A program made the translations under genes and the position numbers. The notes beneath the pieces are model-generated. The model was not told the DNA's origin. It did not search any database and was given only the letters and a program-made list of their open reading frames with translations. Positions 4,767 through 5,706 of a stretch of DNA of 5,706 bases are shown here, piece after piece. This DNA comes from Kiritimatiellia bacterium (GTDB taxonomy: Bacteria > Verrucomicrobiota > Kiritimatiellia > RFP12 > UBA1067), in NCBI GenBank assembly GCA_024405255.1, contig JAKSOY010000262.1, forward strand, positions 1 through 5,706, in the 5' to 3' direction. Each line of letters opens with the position of its first letter. Position 1 is the first letter of the stretch.

Positions 4767-5706
4767 AATCCAGCTTAAGATAGTCGAAATCGGCAGACCC
4801 GCCCGCCGTTTCCGTCGCATAGTAGAAGAGTGCGAACCGATAGCCCGTGAAATGCGGAATCGTGTAGCGCATCTTGAACGCGCGTCCCAGCGGGGACCAG
4901 GCGACGCCATCCTCGCTGTAGAAGAAGCACCCTTCGTCCCTGCCCGGCGGATTGCCGACGAAATTCTCGCGCGCCGGACGCGTAAAATCGCCGACGGCCT
5001 TGAGGTAGACCACCTTCGTCTCACGCTTCAGATCGACGCGGCCTCCCTGTCCGGGCCGAACACCCGTACCTTTCACTTCCACGAAGAGCCGACCGTTCGC
5101 CTGCTTCCCGATGCCGATCATGCCGTACTCTTTCTGGAAGAGTGCGAGTCCCGCCCAGTCGCCCGGCTTCATGCCTGTCGTGTCGATCTTGGTGATGCCG
5201 CAACATGTCGGCCCCCAACAACGCTGCGTGAGCGTATTGCGCGCCGTCAGCAGGTCGGCATCGAGGCGGTCCGTCGTCAGGCGCATCCAGCCGGGACGCG
5301 CCGTAAGGGACCACAGCGCCGGCACAGGATTGTGGTTCCACTGCCACACCCGCGCCAGGGTAGAGGACGAGAAATCATCCGACGCGACAATGCCCGGCTT
5401 CGTTCCCTTCGCCGTCGTCTGCAGACTGCGCGGTTCGATCACGGGCCACCCGTCCTGCCAAGTCACCGGCAGCACGTACGGACACCGCCCCACGGCCCCG
5501 CGGTCGCCGAAGAAGTAGCCGTACCAGTTCCCCTGCGCATCGTCGATGAACGATCCTTGCGCGATGCCTTCGCGCTGGAAGACGATCTTGCCTTCCCACG
5601 GACCGCGCATCGTACGCGAGCGATGCACGAACACCGTGCGGCAATTGCCCCGCGGCCAGCCGATGTTGACGAGATAGTACCAGCCGTCGCGCTTGAGCAC
5701 CTGCGT
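4765..5706 (-). CDS. Glycoside hydrolase family 43 (beta-xylosidase/arabinofuranosidase type), C-terminal part, truncated by window edge
   Basis: The frame is open through the window edge, so the start and the first part of the catalytic propeller are missing. The GTG at 5698-5700 is an internal valine, not a start. The visible 313 residues begin in the last blades of a GH43 five-bladed propeller: LKRDGWYYLVNIGWP, then HRSRTMRGPWEGKIVF, then GIAQGSFIDDAQGNWYGY and GAVGRCPYVLPVTWQDGWPV. The last two are hallmarks of the xylosidase-like branch (subfamily 12 type). From about residue 109 onward comes the C-terminal concanavalin-like beta-sandwich of these enzymes, marked by DDFSS, WQWNHNPVPALWSL, ARNTLTQR and MKPGDWAGLALFQKEYGMIG, ending in FDYLKLD. 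Such enzymes release xylose or arabinose from xylan, arabinoxylan or arabinan. The three catalytic acids lie upstream of the window and cannot be checked. It is the first gene of the operon seen here and overlaps the ribosome site of the next gene. Confidence 0.92.
   Translation of the reverse strand, partial: TQVLKRDGWYYLVNIGWPRGNCRTVFVHRSRTMRGPWEGKIVFQREGIAQGSFIDDAQGNWYGYFFGDRGAVGRCPYVLPVTWQDGWPVIEPRSLQTTAKGTKPGIVASDDFSSSTLARVWQWNHNPVPALWSLTARPGWMRLTTDRLDADLLTARNTLTQRCWGPTCCGITKIDTTGMKPGDWAGLALFQKEYGMIGIGKQANGRLFVEVKGTGVRPGQGGRVDLKRETKVVYLKAVGDFTRPARENFVGNPPGRDEGCFFYSEDGVAWSPLGRAFKMRYTIPHFTGYRFALFYYATETAGGSADFDYLKLD

Noticed and set aside
3743..4783. 346-codon open frame on the plus strand opposite the U32-like gene
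   Set aside because: Antisense shadow caused by high GC at third positions. The minus strand carries the recognisable U32-like sequence.
5698..5700. GTG as start codon of the GH43 gene
   Set aside because: The frame continues upstream to the window edge, and the sequence starts in the middle of a propeller blade, so this is an internal valine.

Overview
The window looks like chromosomal DNA from a polysaccharide-degrading, host-associated or anaerobic bacterium. The right-hand 4.1 kb is GC-rich with strongly G/C-ending codons. It encodes, on the minus strand, a family 43 glycoside hydrolase, a cysteine-rich U32-like protein and a secreted right-handed beta-helix protein. A member of the PVC group (Lentisphaerota/Kiritimatiellota-like) would fit the enzyme style, the U32-like gene next to a hydrolase and the repeat-rich intergenic DNA. 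That is my inference and no marker gene here proves it.

Layout, left to right. Positions 47-589 (minus) hold a small lipoprotein gene in visibly AT-richer DNA, with an imperfect hairpin just beyond its stop at the window edge. Positions 590-1573 contain no intact gene. They hold a likely frameshifted minus-strand remnant (622-775), a weak promoter candidate, a compact perfect hairpin of REP type (893-913), a GC-rich plus-strand gene remnant (about 945-1223), a long inverted repeat that could terminate the operon arriving from the right (1262-1327), and a striking 186-bp array of mixed 9-bp and 8-bp repeats (1382-1567). The array ends 6 bases from the stop codon of the beta-helix gene. Positions 1574-5706 are one minus-strand operon, transcribed right to left: GH43 (5' end outside the window), U32-like protein, beta-helix protein.

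How the genes work together (inference). The GH43 enzyme probably removes xylose or arabinose from plant polysaccharide. The exported beta-helix protein, with an inserted CBM6-like domain, probably binds and perhaps cleaves a polysaccharide outside the cytoplasm. The U32-like protein is the odd partner. It resembles Fe-S proteins of the peptidase U32 superfamily, and its start lies at the stop codon of the GH43 gene, so the two are probably translationally coupled. No substrate-binding protein, transporter or regulator of the cluster lies in the window.
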